DNA of 5,079 nucleotides from contig JACCRL010000308.1 of assembly GCA_013813605.1 (NCBI GenBank), forward strand, positions 1 to 5,079, read 5' to 3'. Below are positions 1-5,079 of the stretch, piece after piece. The stretch is from Gemmatimonadaceae bacterium. Lineage in GTDB: Bacteria > Gemmatimonadota > Gemmatimonadetes > Gemmatimonadales > Gemmatimonadaceae. The stretch's first letter is position 1, and every line of letters starts with the position of its first letter. The notes under the pieces were generated by a model. That model did no database searches. It saw only the letters and a program-made list of their open reading frames with translations, and was not told the origin of the DNA. The position numbers and the translations under genes are program-made.

Positions 1-181
1 TCTCCAGCTTCTGTAGTCAGCCCTCAAATCTACACCGATGAAGCGCGCTCTGGATTCTCCGAAGGGCGTCGCGTGAGTTCAGCGTCTCTGGAGCGGGCTT
101 ACCGGTCAGATTGATTTCTTTCCGGCGGCACGAGGATCGGCGCGACTTGTGTCGATGCCGATAATTCGCTTTTTCACGGAC
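1..181. other. Left-edge region with no supportable gene
   Basis: This stretch lies downstream of the glycosylase gene and reaches the window edge. One plus-strand frame is open from base 1 to a TGA at 106-108 (about 35 codons), with no recognisable protein signature, so it could be the tail of a gene entering from the left or chance. On the minus strand a 23-codon GTG-started frame (106-177) begins 4 nt after the glycosylase stop; it is lysine/arginine-rich but has no clear ribosome binding site or family resemblance. I found no strong hairpin followed by a T-run that would serve as an intrinsic terminator for the minus-strand unit, and no tRNA-like cloverleaf. Confidence 0.4.
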
Positions 182-838
182 TCAGCTCGTGCCCGATCGT
201 GGAACCGGCGTTGCGGTGTCGACCAGCCGCCACATGTACCACGACGCGACGGTGCGGTACGGCGCCCATTTCGCGCCCACCTTTTTTACTCGCTCGGGCG
301 AGGGAAGCTTTCGCATTCGATAGGCGAGCCTGATCCCCTTCTGAATTCCGAGGTCCAGCTCGGGCAGGACATCGGGGCGGCCGAGCCTGAAGATGAGGAA
401 CATCTGCGCCGTCCAGCGTCCGATGCCCTTCACTTTCGTGAGCGCTTCGATGATCTGTTCGTCGGTCAGCTTGTGCAGCGTCTCGACGGGGAGCTCACCG
501 GATTCGACGCGCGATGCAAGGTCCTTGAGATACGCGGCCTTCCCGCGCGAGAGTCCGACGCTTCTGAGGTTCTCATCCGAAGTCCCGATAAGCTCGGCGG
601 GATGAGGCGAGCGGCCGCCGTAGAAGGCTTCGAACCGCTTGTGAATCGTGCCGGCTGCCTGACCCGACAGCTGCTGGAATACGATCGACCTCGCGATGGC
701 ATCGAAGTGCGTGCCTTCGATGCGCGCCGAGTGGTTGCAGCGGCCGACGTGACCGATGACGCGCGCCATGACGGGATCCACCGCCTTCAGGTGCTCGATC
801 GCCTTCCGGTGCGGGATTCTAGAACCAGGCAACTTCAT
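182..838 (-). CDS. alkA: DNA-3-methyladenine glycosylase II (AlkA-type, HhH-GPD superfamily)
   Basis: Cytoplasmic base-excision-repair enzyme of 218 aa. The family cleaves the N-glycosidic bond of alkylated purines such as 3-methyladenine, leaving an abasic site. Seen in the sequence: a helical segment with 'FQQLSGQAA' (residues 54-62), the helix-hairpin-helix 'VKGIGRWTAQ' (136-145), then 'DVLPELDLGIQKG' (156-168), in which D162 aligns with the catalytic Asp of AlkA (D238 in E. coli). A C-terminal 'KWAPYRTVASWYMWR' (190-204) is typical of this subfamily. E. coli AlkA is about 282 aa with an extra N-terminal domain; this protein lacks it and resembles the short form seen in many bacteria and in fission yeast Mag1. 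The ATG at 838 is chosen because it is preceded by GGGGAAGA and begins just before the hydrolase stop. The 20-nt overlap suggests translational coupling. The family call is firm; exact substrate range is not visible. Confidence 0.93.
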   Translation of the reverse strand: MKLPGSRIPHRKAIEHLKAVDPVMARVIGHVGRCNHSARIEGTHFDAIARSIVFQQLSGQAAGTIHKRFEAFYGGRSPHPAELIGTSDENLRSVGLSRGKAAYLKDLASRVESGELPVETLHKLTDEQIIEALTKVKGIGRWTAQMFLIFRLGRPDVLPELDLGIQKGIRLAYRMRKLPSPERVKKVGAKWAPYRTVASWYMWRLVDTATPVPRSGTS

Positions 839-2156
839 TCTTCCCCGTCATTGGCAGCGGCTCGCGATTGAGCCTGACCTCGATGAGAGTTGTCGTAAAG
901 GGATAGAAGAATTGTATGCCCGCATCGTCGACGAGGTTGGAGAGATCGAGTTCGGCATCCCATTTTCCATCAGTCGCGCGCCGGCCCGACTTTTCGCTGC
1001 CGAATCCGTGGTAGCCCACCAGCTGCGATCCCGACGAAGCGATCACGCGCATCCAGAGGCTCTTCAGGTTTCGGTAATCGAGATCGGCGAGCCGGACGTG
1101 AAAGCAGCGCAGGCTCGGGTCGCCCCTGTAGGTGTGCACATCAGTGTCAAAGTTCCGGACTCCGCGGTCGGCGCCCGCTCCGGTGCGCGTGAAGAGCTGG
1201 ATGTTATAGTCGGGCACCGGATCGTCGCGCTCGTCAACGGCGCGGACGATGAACTGCTGGTACTCGTCCATTCGGTCGCGCGCCCTTTTCGTGCTCTTCG
1301 TCGCCGTCGTCGTCCAGTCGCTGAACGCGGTGGCATTGCCCACCTGGAGCGCCGAGTCGACGAGGTTTGCCAGCTCCTCGCCGGGCGCGGAGAGGATCGT
1401 ACCGTGATTCTTACCGTCAATGGGAATGAGCGGGATGTCGGCATTCTTCCATGGTGCGACGCTGACGCGCTTCGTTCCCTCCTCGCGCGCCGGGTCGCGC
1501 GTCATGTCGAGGCAGATCTTGCGCGTGTTGAGCGGGCACGCGGCCCAGCGCACGGTGCCGTCGCTGCCCGCCTCGTTGATCAGCTTGCGCAGGCCGCCGT
1601 AGCTCTCGTTGCCGCAGAACACGAACACGTAGGGCGTGCGCTTCGTCGGCCCGTAGAAAGTCTCGTCGCCGAGCAGGTCGGCGTGCGCGAGATCCCAGGT
1701 GAAGCGGCTGCCAAGCTCGAGACCGTCGAGCACTCTGTCGCCGGCCTCGAGAAAATCGGGACCGAGCTGGCGGTTGCCCTTGAACAGCGCGCCGAGCCAG
1801 CTGCGGCCCTTGTGCGCGAGGGGTGAGCCGAACGTCGCGGGCGCGAGTCCGATCAAGTGCTTGAGCCTGTCCCTTCTCCCTGCATACGCGGTCAGCCACG
1901 CACGGACCACCAGCATGCCGGTCGAGTGGACGATGGCGTCGAACGGCTCGTCGGCGCTCAGTCCGGCGCGGATGCGCAGTGCGCGGTCGAAGCCTTCAGC
2001 GATGTCCTTGATCGTCACTTCGTTGGTGAGCGATCTGTAGTTGCAGGCGTGGATGGTGGCGACGTCGTAGCCGCGCTGCTCGAGAATCCGTTCCCAGGCC
2101 CGGAACGACGCGCCCTCGTCTGAGTAGCCGTGGACAAGGACAAGGGGATAGGACAT
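819..2156 (-). CDS. Alpha/beta-hydrolase (lipase/esterase-like) with C-terminal beta-rich extension
   Basis: A 445-aa probable serine hydrolase; substrate unknown. The N-terminal strand and oxyanion loop 'YPLVLVHGYSDEG' (residues 3-15) is typical of lipases and esterases. The nucleophile elbow is 'IVHSTGM' (75-81), giving S78 as nucleophile, with Val in place of the usual first Gly of GxSxG-type GHSxG. 'GSDGTVRW' (197-204) offers D199 as the acid and 'KNHGTIL' (249-255) offers H251 as the base. After about residue 295 a separate segment with alternating hydrophobic strands (298-435, starting 'DEYQQFIVRAVDE') looks like a beta-sandwich domain that I cannot assign. No signal peptide or membrane segment is seen, so it is probably cytoplasmic. 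The frame extends upstream to a TTG at 2204, but the ATG at 2156 is preferred because the hydrolase fold begins there and the extra 16 residues fall in the repeat-rich promoter. It is the first gene of a two-gene unit with the glycosylase, overlapping it by 20 nt. PHB-depolymerase-like or triacylglycerol lipase activity are alternatives. Confidence 0.85.
   Translation of the reverse strand: MSYPLVLVHGYSDEGASFRAWERILEQRGYDVATIHACNYRSLTNEVTIKDIAEGFDRALRIRAGLSADEPFDAIVHSTGMLVVRAWLTAYAGRRDRLKHLIGLAPATFGSPLAHKGRSWLGALFKGNRQLGPDFLEAGDRVLDGLELGSRFTWDLAHADLLGDETFYGPTKRTPYVFVFCGNESYGGLRKLINEAGSDGTVRWAACPLNTRKICLDMTRDPAREEGTKRVSVAPWKNADIPLIPIDGKNHGTILSAPGEELANLVDSALQVGNATAFSDWTTTATKSTKRARDRMDEYQQFIVRAVDERDDPVPDYNIQLFTRTGAGADRGVRNFDTDVHTYRGDPSLRCFHVRLADLDYRNLKSLWMRVIASSGSQLVGYHGFGSEKSGRRATDGKWDAELDLSNLVDDAGIQFFYPFTTTLIEVRLNREPLPMTGKNEVAWF
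839..846 (-). promoter_or_regulatory. Ribosome binding site of the glycosylase gene
   Basis: On the minus strand GGGGAAGA directly precedes the ATG at 838. The purine run lies inside the last codons of the upstream hydrolase, so ribosomes finishing that gene could re-initiate here. It supports the chosen start, although the spacing from the G-run to the ATG is short. Confidence 0.45.
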
Positions 2157-2163
2157 GGCTGGC

Positions 2164-2193
2164 AATATTGGGGTTCGGCGGCGGGAACTGCAA
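2164..2193 (-). promoter_or_regulatory. Candidate promoter of the hydrolase-glycosylase unit
   Basis: Read on the minus strand, TTGCAG (2188-2193) as -35 and AATATT (2164-2169) as -10 are separated by 18 nt. The -10 matches the sigma-70 consensus at four of six positions and the -35 at three of six. The -10 lies 7 nt before the ATG at 2156, so the leader would be absent or a few nucleotides long, which fits the lack of a Shine-Dalgarno sequence before this start. The -35 element falls inside one copy of the AACTGCAA repeat, so a protein bound there would interfere with or steer RNA polymerase. Prediction by eye only. Confidence 0.35.
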
Positions 2194-2204
2194 AGGAACT
2201 GCAA
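2184..2204 (+). repeat. Tandem direct repeat GGAACTGCAA x2
   Basis: GGAACTGCAA occurs at 2184-2193 and again at 2195-2204, one base apart, so the repeat period is 11 bp, about one helical turn. The second copy is also the left arm of the inverted repeat that follows. Copies on the same DNA face in a divergent promoter region suggest cooperative binding of a regulator, which is inference. Confidence 0.7.
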
Positions 2205-2221
2205 CGCTGCCAGTTGCAGTT
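2197..2221. repeat. Inverted repeat AACTGCAAC / GTTGCAGTT, probable operator
   Basis: A perfect 9-bp inverted repeat: AACTGCAAC at 2197-2205 and GTTGCAGTT at 2213-2221, separated by the 7-nt spacer GCTGCCA. The arm centres are 16 bp apart, roughly one and a half helical turns. It has no T-run after it, so it is not an intrinsic terminator. Its place between two divergent starts and its reuse of the flanking direct-repeat unit suggest a binding site for a dimeric transcription factor, though no regulator gene is in the window. Confidence 0.6.
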
Positions 2222-2226
2222 AGCTG

Positions 2227-2242
2227 CAGGTGCCTGCACCTG
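2227..2242. repeat. 16-bp palindrome CAGGTGCCTGCACCTG, probable operator
   Basis: Arms CAGGTGC (2227-2233) and GCACCTG (2236-2242) are exact reverse complements around a central CT. The unit differs from the AACTGCAA repeat just upstream, so it may serve a second regulator. It lies over the position where the -35 box of the decarboxylase promoter would be, 8 nt before the TATATT hexamer, which is the usual place for a repressor or a class II activator site. Confidence 0.55.
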
Positions 2243-2250
2243 ACGGTTCA

Positions 2251-2256
2251 TATATT
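2251..2256 (+). promoter_or_regulatory. Candidate -10 box of the decarboxylase gene; leaderless start predicted
   Basis: TATATT matches the sigma-70 -10 consensus at five of six positions and ends only 5 nt before the ATG at 2262. Transcription normally starts 6-8 nt after the hexamer, which would be at the A or T of the start codon. No Shine-Dalgarno sequence precedes the ATG, consistent with a leaderless message. No good -35 box stands 16-18 nt upstream; the palindrome at 2227-2242 occupies that position, suggesting activator dependence. Confidence 0.45.
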
Positions 2257-2261
2257 CCCGC

Positions 2262-3707
2262 ATGACGAAAAGCCCTGATATGTCCGCAGATGATTTCCGG
2301 TCGAACGGCTACGCCGTCATCGACTGGATTGCGGAGTATCTCGAAAACCCGGCCGCGTGGCCGGTTCTGCCAGCGCTCAAACCGGGCGACCTGCGCGCGC
2401 AGCTGCCGACCGCACCGCCAGCGAATCCGGAAGAATTCGCGGCCATCTTCGCGGATTTCGAGAAGCTCGTCGTCCCCGCAACAACGCACTGGAATCATCC
2501 CGGCTTCATGGCGTACTTCGCCAACTCATCTACCGCTGCGGGTATTCTCGGCGAAGCCCTTGCCGCGACGCTCAACGTCAACGCCATGCTCTGGCGTACC
2601 GGCCCCGCGGCCACCGAGCTCGAGCAGGTCACCCTCGATTGGCTTAGACAGCTGCTCGGTCTTCCCGATCCGCTTTTCGGCACCATCAACGACACCGCCT
2701 CTTCGAGCACTCTTTACGCGCTCGCGGCGGCGCGCGAGCTACATCCCGAGCTCCGTATTCGTGAGGAGGGCATGAGCGCTCGCGCGGAGCTGCCGCGGCT
2801 CACCGTGTACTGCTCTGAAGAGGCGCACTCGAGCGTCGCGAAAGCCGTAATGACTCTTGGGCTCGGCCTCTCCAACCTGCGGCGCATCGGTACGGATGCC
2901 GGAATGCGAATGGAGACCCGGCTTCTCGACGAAGCGATCAGGCGCGATCGCGCGGACGGAGCATTTCCGCTCGCAGTCGTCGCAACTGTCGGCACGACTT
3001 CAACGACCGCCGTCGACCCCGTCCCCGCGATCGCATCGATCTGCGAGAGAGAAAAGATCTGGCTCCATGTTGACGCCGCGTACGCCGGCAGCGCCGCCAT
3101 ACTGCCTGAGCTGCGCCACATCCTCGATGGCTGCGAGCGGGCCGATTCGATCGTCGTCAATCCGCACAAATGGCTTTTCACGCCCGTCGATTGCTCGGCG
3201 CTTTTCACGCGGCGACCCGACCTGCTGCGACGCGCATTCCAGCACACCCCCGACTACCTGGTCGTCGGCGATGGCGACGAGGCTGTCAACCTGATGGACT
3301 ACGGCGTCTCGCTTGGCAGACGCTTCCGCGCGCTCAAGCTGTGGTTCGTGCTGCGTCACTTCGGATCCGACGCAATCGCCTCTCTGATCCGCGCACACAT
3401 CGCGCTCGCCGGCTGTCTCTGCCGATGGATCGACGGCGAGCCGGACTGGGAGAGAATGGCGGACGCGCCGTTCTCGACCGTCGTCTTCCGCCATCGGCCC
3501 CCGGGAATGGACGCGGGGGCACTCGATGCGCACAACGCCGCAATCCTGGAGCGCGTCAACGGCAAACGCGAGGTATTTCTCTCCCACACACGCGTCCGCG
3601 GTGCTTATGCGCTCCGAATCGCGATCGGTAATATTCAGACTGATGAAACCCACGTTCGCCGGGCGTGGGAGCTGCTGCGGAACGAAGGTTCCCGGACGGT
3701 ATATTAG
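2262..3707 (+). CDS. PLP-dependent group II decarboxylase, aromatic-L-amino-acid decarboxylase family
   Basis: A 481-aa cytoplasmic enzyme, full length for the family (about 470-490 aa). It would remove CO2 from an aromatic amino acid (tryptophan, tyrosine, phenylalanine or DOPA) to give the amine. Seen: N-terminal 'GYAVIDWIAEYLE' (16-28); 'HPGFMAYFANSSTAAGILGE' (79-98); H189 in 'SEEAHSS', which stacks on the PLP ring in this family; T246 in 'VATVGTTSTTA'; D271 in 'HVDAAYAGSA', which contacts the pyridine nitrogen; and K303 in 'NPHKWLFTPVDCSALF', the Schiff-base lysine. 'HTPDYL' places Tyr332 at the mobile-loop position whose Tyr favours decarboxylation, while Phe there is linked to aldehyde synthase activity in plant homologues. 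'LGRRFRALKLWFVLRHFG' (351-368) is strongly typical. Several residue numbers coincide with pig DOPA decarboxylase. The ATG at 2262 fits the predicted leaderless transcript; an ATG at 2280 is the alternative. Divergent from the hydrolase and followed by a TPR gene after 41 nt. Glutamate decarboxylase is unlikely; substrate cannot be fixed from sequence. Confidence 0.95.
   Translation: MTKSPDMSADDFRSNGYAVIDWIAEYLENPAAWPVLPALKPGDLRAQLPTAPPANPEEFAAIFADFEKLVVPATTHWNHPGFMAYFANSSTAAGILGEALAATLNVNAMLWRTGPAATELEQVTLDWLRQLLGLPDPLFGTINDTASSSTLYALAAARELHPELRIREEGMSARAELPRLTVYCSEEAHSSVAKAVMTLGLGLSNLRRIGTDAGMRMETRLLDEAIRRDRADGAFPLAVVATVGTTSTTAVDPVPAIASICEREKIWLHVDAAYAGSAAILPELRHILDGCERADSIVVNPHKWLFTPVDCSALFTRRPDLLRRAFQHTPDYLVVGDGDEAVNLMDYGVSLGRRFRALKLWFVLRHFGSDAIASLIRAHIALAGCLCRWIDGEPDWERMADAPFSTVVFRHRPPGMDAGALDAHNAAILERVNGKREVFLSHTRVRGAYALRIAIGNIQTDETHVRRAWELLRNEGSRTVY
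3700..3705 (+). promoter_or_regulatory. Candidate -10 box for the TPR-protein gene
   Basis: TATATT, the same hexamer as before the decarboxylase, spans the last codons and stop of that gene. A start near 3712 would give a leader of about 37 nt that includes the ribosome binding site. No convincing -35 box lies 17 nt upstream. A second possible -10 (AATAAT, 3726-3731) is closer to the gene. Read-through from the decarboxylase is equally possible because no terminator hairpin is seen in 3708-3748. Confidence 0.25.
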
Positions 3708-3737
3708 AGGTCTTGTTCCCTGCTCAATAATCACACC

Positions 3738-3741
3738 GGAG
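3738..3741 (+). promoter_or_regulatory. Ribosome binding site of the TPR-protein gene
   Basis: GGAG lies 7 nt before the ATG at 3749, a normal spacing, and fixes this start ahead of the signal peptide. It forms half of the 8-bp palindrome GGAGCTCC (3738-3745). This is the clearest Shine-Dalgarno site in the window, in contrast to the two divergent starts. Confidence 0.6.
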
Positions 3742-3748
3742 CTCCCTG

Positions 3749-5079
3749 ATGAGACATTTCGTTGACACGGCCGCTGCTCTTCTCGCGCTCACCCTCGCCA
3801 CCGCGCCGCTGGCTGCGCAGGCTCCGGCAGCAGCAGCCTGCGACCCAACGGGCAGCGTGAAGGGCGACCTCGCCAGGGCGCAGCTCCTCATGACGCGCGC
3901 GATCCAGGCCTCCGATGCCAAGGCAGATCCGTCCAAGGACCTGTACGAAGTCCTGAGGCTCACCGAGAATGGAACGGACAATCCGACGGCACGCAGCTAC
4001 CTGCGCGGCGAAGCTTACGTCCTCCTTCTCTCGCAGCCCTCGGCCGCGCCGGTAATGGTACGCAGCGCGATCGGGTACAAGAACAATCCCACCGCCACAA
4101 TCGATCTTTTCGCCGCCGCCGACAGTTCGTTCACCGTCGTCGAGAAGGCGATGCCGGAATGCAAGGCGCTGTTGACGCAGTGGCGCCAGCAACGTCCCTG
4201 GCTGAACACGCTCAACGCTTCCATTGCCGCGCTGAACGCCAATAAGCTCGATTCCGCCGAAATACTTGCAAAGAGGTCGCTGCTCATGGACCGCCACGCG
4301 CCGTACGCCTATTCCGTGCTCGGCTCCATTGCGGTTGCGCGCAAGAACATCCCCGCCGCCGAGCAGTACTGGAAGCAGACTCTGGACGTTGCGGGGACGG
4401 ACACTGCCTACGCCGACGTTCGCGTGAAGACGATGTACGATGTCGCGTCGACCCTGACCGCACGCGCCGAAGCTGCCTCCGCCGCCGAGAAGAGAGCCGC
4501 CGCGCGCGCCACGATCAAGCCGTGGCAGGATTATCTCGCCGTTGCCACGAACGAGATCCTGATGGCCGATGCCGTTGACAATCTGTCGCGCATGTACGTG
4601 TCGGCCGGCGATTCCGCGTCGATGGCAACCATTTACGCGCCATTTCTCGCCAGTCCGTCGAAGTTTGGCGAGATCCCGCTGCTGCACGCCGGAGTTGTGG
4701 CGACCAAGGCCAACAAGCACGCCGATGCCGCACGCCTCTTCGCCGCGGCGCTGGAGCAGAACCCGTACTCACGCGACGCGCTGAATAACCTCGCCGCAAC
4801 CTACATACAGACGAAGGAGTACTCGAAGGCGTTCCCGATCATCGACCGGCTGTCGACGATCGATCCAAGCAATCCCGACAACGCGCTTCTTTACGCATTC
4901 GCGTACCAGGGCATGTACAAGAACACGAAGGACAAGAAGCTTCAGAAGACGTACACCGATTCGCTCGTCTACTTCAACGACAGATCGGAGAAGGCACCTG
5001 TCAAGGTCATCGTGAGCCAATTCTCCCGCGGTGCGACGGAAACCGTCGTCGGCGGAACGATCGAGAATCTCACCGCCAC
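3749..5079 (+). CDS. Secreted TPR-repeat protein, 3' end cut by window
   Basis: The frame is open from the ATG to the right edge (443 codons, no stop), so the C-terminus is missing. Residues 1-25 are a signal peptide: MRHF, a hydrophobic Ala/Leu core (about 8-20), then 'PLAAQA' with cleavage likely after position 23 or 25. A Cys at 31 lies too far beyond to be a normal lipobox. The mature part is helical with TPR-like units at about 154-184 ('LNASIAALNANKLDSAEI'), 186-216 ('YAYSVLGSIAVARKNIPAAE'), 308-340 ('LLHAGVVATKANKHADAARL') and 343-375 ('DALNNLAATYIQTKEYSKA', ending 'IDPSNP'). After about 410 the helices give way to a beta-like stretch 'PVKVIVSQFSRGATETVVGG' then 'TIENLTA', which looks like the start of an immunoglobulin-like or FxLYD-type domain continuing past the window. 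TPR proteins act as binding scaffolds; this one would work in the periplasm or outside. No catalytic motif is seen. The specific function is unknown. Confidence 0.85.
   Translation, partial: MRHFVDTAAALLALTLATAPLAAQAPAAAACDPTGSVKGDLARAQLLMTRAIQASDAKADPSKDLYEVLRLTENGTDNPTARSYLRGEAYVLLLSQPSAAPVMVRSAIGYKNNPTATIDLFAAADSSFTVVEKAMPECKALLTQWRQQRPWLNTLNASIAALNANKLDSAEILAKRSLLMDRHAPYAYSVLGSIAVARKNIPAAEQYWKQTLDVAGTDTAYADVRVKTMYDVASTLTARAEAASAAEKRAAARATIKPWQDYLAVATNEILMADAVDNLSRMYVSAGDSASMATIYAPFLASPSKFGEIPLLHAGVVATKANKHADAARLFAAALEQNPYSRDALNNLAATYIQTKEYSKAFPIIDRLSTIDPSNPDNALLYAFAYQGMYKNTKDKKLQKTYTDSLVYFNDRSEKAPVKVIVSQFSRGATETVVGGTIENLTA

Noticed and set aside
1..108. Plus-strand open frame from the left edge to a TGA at 106-108
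   Set aside because: About 35 codons without recognisable features; could be a gene tail but cannot be supported from the window alone.
106..177. 23-codon GTG-started minus-strand frame just after the glycosylase stop (begins VKKRIIGIDTSR)
   Set aside because: Too short, no ribosome binding site and no known relatives by eye; chance frame cannot be excluded.
149..871. 240-codon open frame on the plus strand opposite the glycosylase
   Set aside because: Antisense shadow of a GC-rich gene: the product is Arg/Asp-rich with no recognisable fold, while the minus-strand frame gives a clear AlkA family protein.
756..1826. 356-codon open frame on the plus strand opposite the hydrolase
   Set aside because: Low-complexity Ala/Val/Arg/Glu product typical of the complement of GC-rich codons; the minus-strand hydrolase has a catalytic triad and family motifs.
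2157..2204. N-terminal extension of the hydrolase to a TTG start at 2204
   Set aside because: The 16 added residues show no conservation-like pattern, would cover the repeat-rich promoter region, and the hydrolase fold starts naturally at the ATG at 2156.
2197..2221. Inverted repeat as a transcription terminator
   Set aside because: It lies between divergent starts with no gene ending there, and no T-run follows on either strand.
2184..2242. Repeats as a LexA/SOS box or CRISPR array
   Set aside because: They do not match the CTGT-N8-ACAG or GAAC-N4-GTTC type LexA patterns, and the repeats are too short and close together for a CRISPR array.
3000..3734. 244-codon open frame on the minus strand opposite the decarboxylase
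   Set aside because: It lies opposite highly conserved decarboxylase motifs and has no independent support.
3731..4720. 329-codon open frame on the minus strand opposite the TPR gene
   Set aside because: Gly/Arg-rich product without motifs; the plus-strand frame has a ribosome binding site, signal peptide and TPR repeats.

Overview
This is a GC-rich bacterial window holding four protein-coding genes around one short divergent intergenic region. No RNA gene, insertion sequence, CRISPR array or phage gene is visible. Codon use is biased to G/C at third positions throughout. The secreted-protein signal peptide with an 'APLAAQ'-type cleavage region, the TPR protein family and the weak use of Shine-Dalgarno sites upstream of some genes would suit Gemmatimonadota or a similar soil or environmental phylum. 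That assignment is an inference from general protein flavour, not a demonstrated placement.

Left half, minus strand (about 182-2156): a two-gene overlapping unit. The first gene encodes an alpha/beta-hydrolase of the lipase/esterase type with a beta-rich C-terminal extension. The second encodes a short AlkA-type DNA-3-methyladenine glycosylase, whose start codon lies inside the 3' end of the hydrolase gene (20-nt overlap). Positions 1-181, beyond the glycosylase, hold no gene that can be supported.

Centre (2157-2261): a 105-nt divergent intergenic region dense in repeats. It has three copies of AACTGCAA (two tandem, one inverted) and a separate 16-bp palindrome, plus promoter-like elements facing both ways. 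On the right side a TATATT hexamer sits so close to the decarboxylase ATG that its transcript would be leaderless.

Right half, plus strand: a complete group II PLP-dependent decarboxylase of the aromatic-L-amino-acid decarboxylase family with all recognisable active-site residues (2262-3707). After a 41-nt gap comes a secreted TPR-repeat protein (3749 to the right edge) that is cut by the window end.

The genes do not form an obvious single pathway. The hydrolase and glycosylase are probably co-transcribed and translationally coupled. The decarboxylase would make an aromatic amine from an aromatic amino acid in the cytoplasm. The TPR protein is exported and probably has a scaffolding or binding role. 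I see no convincing evidence of a wholly new system here. The most noteworthy structure is the repeat-rich divergent control region.
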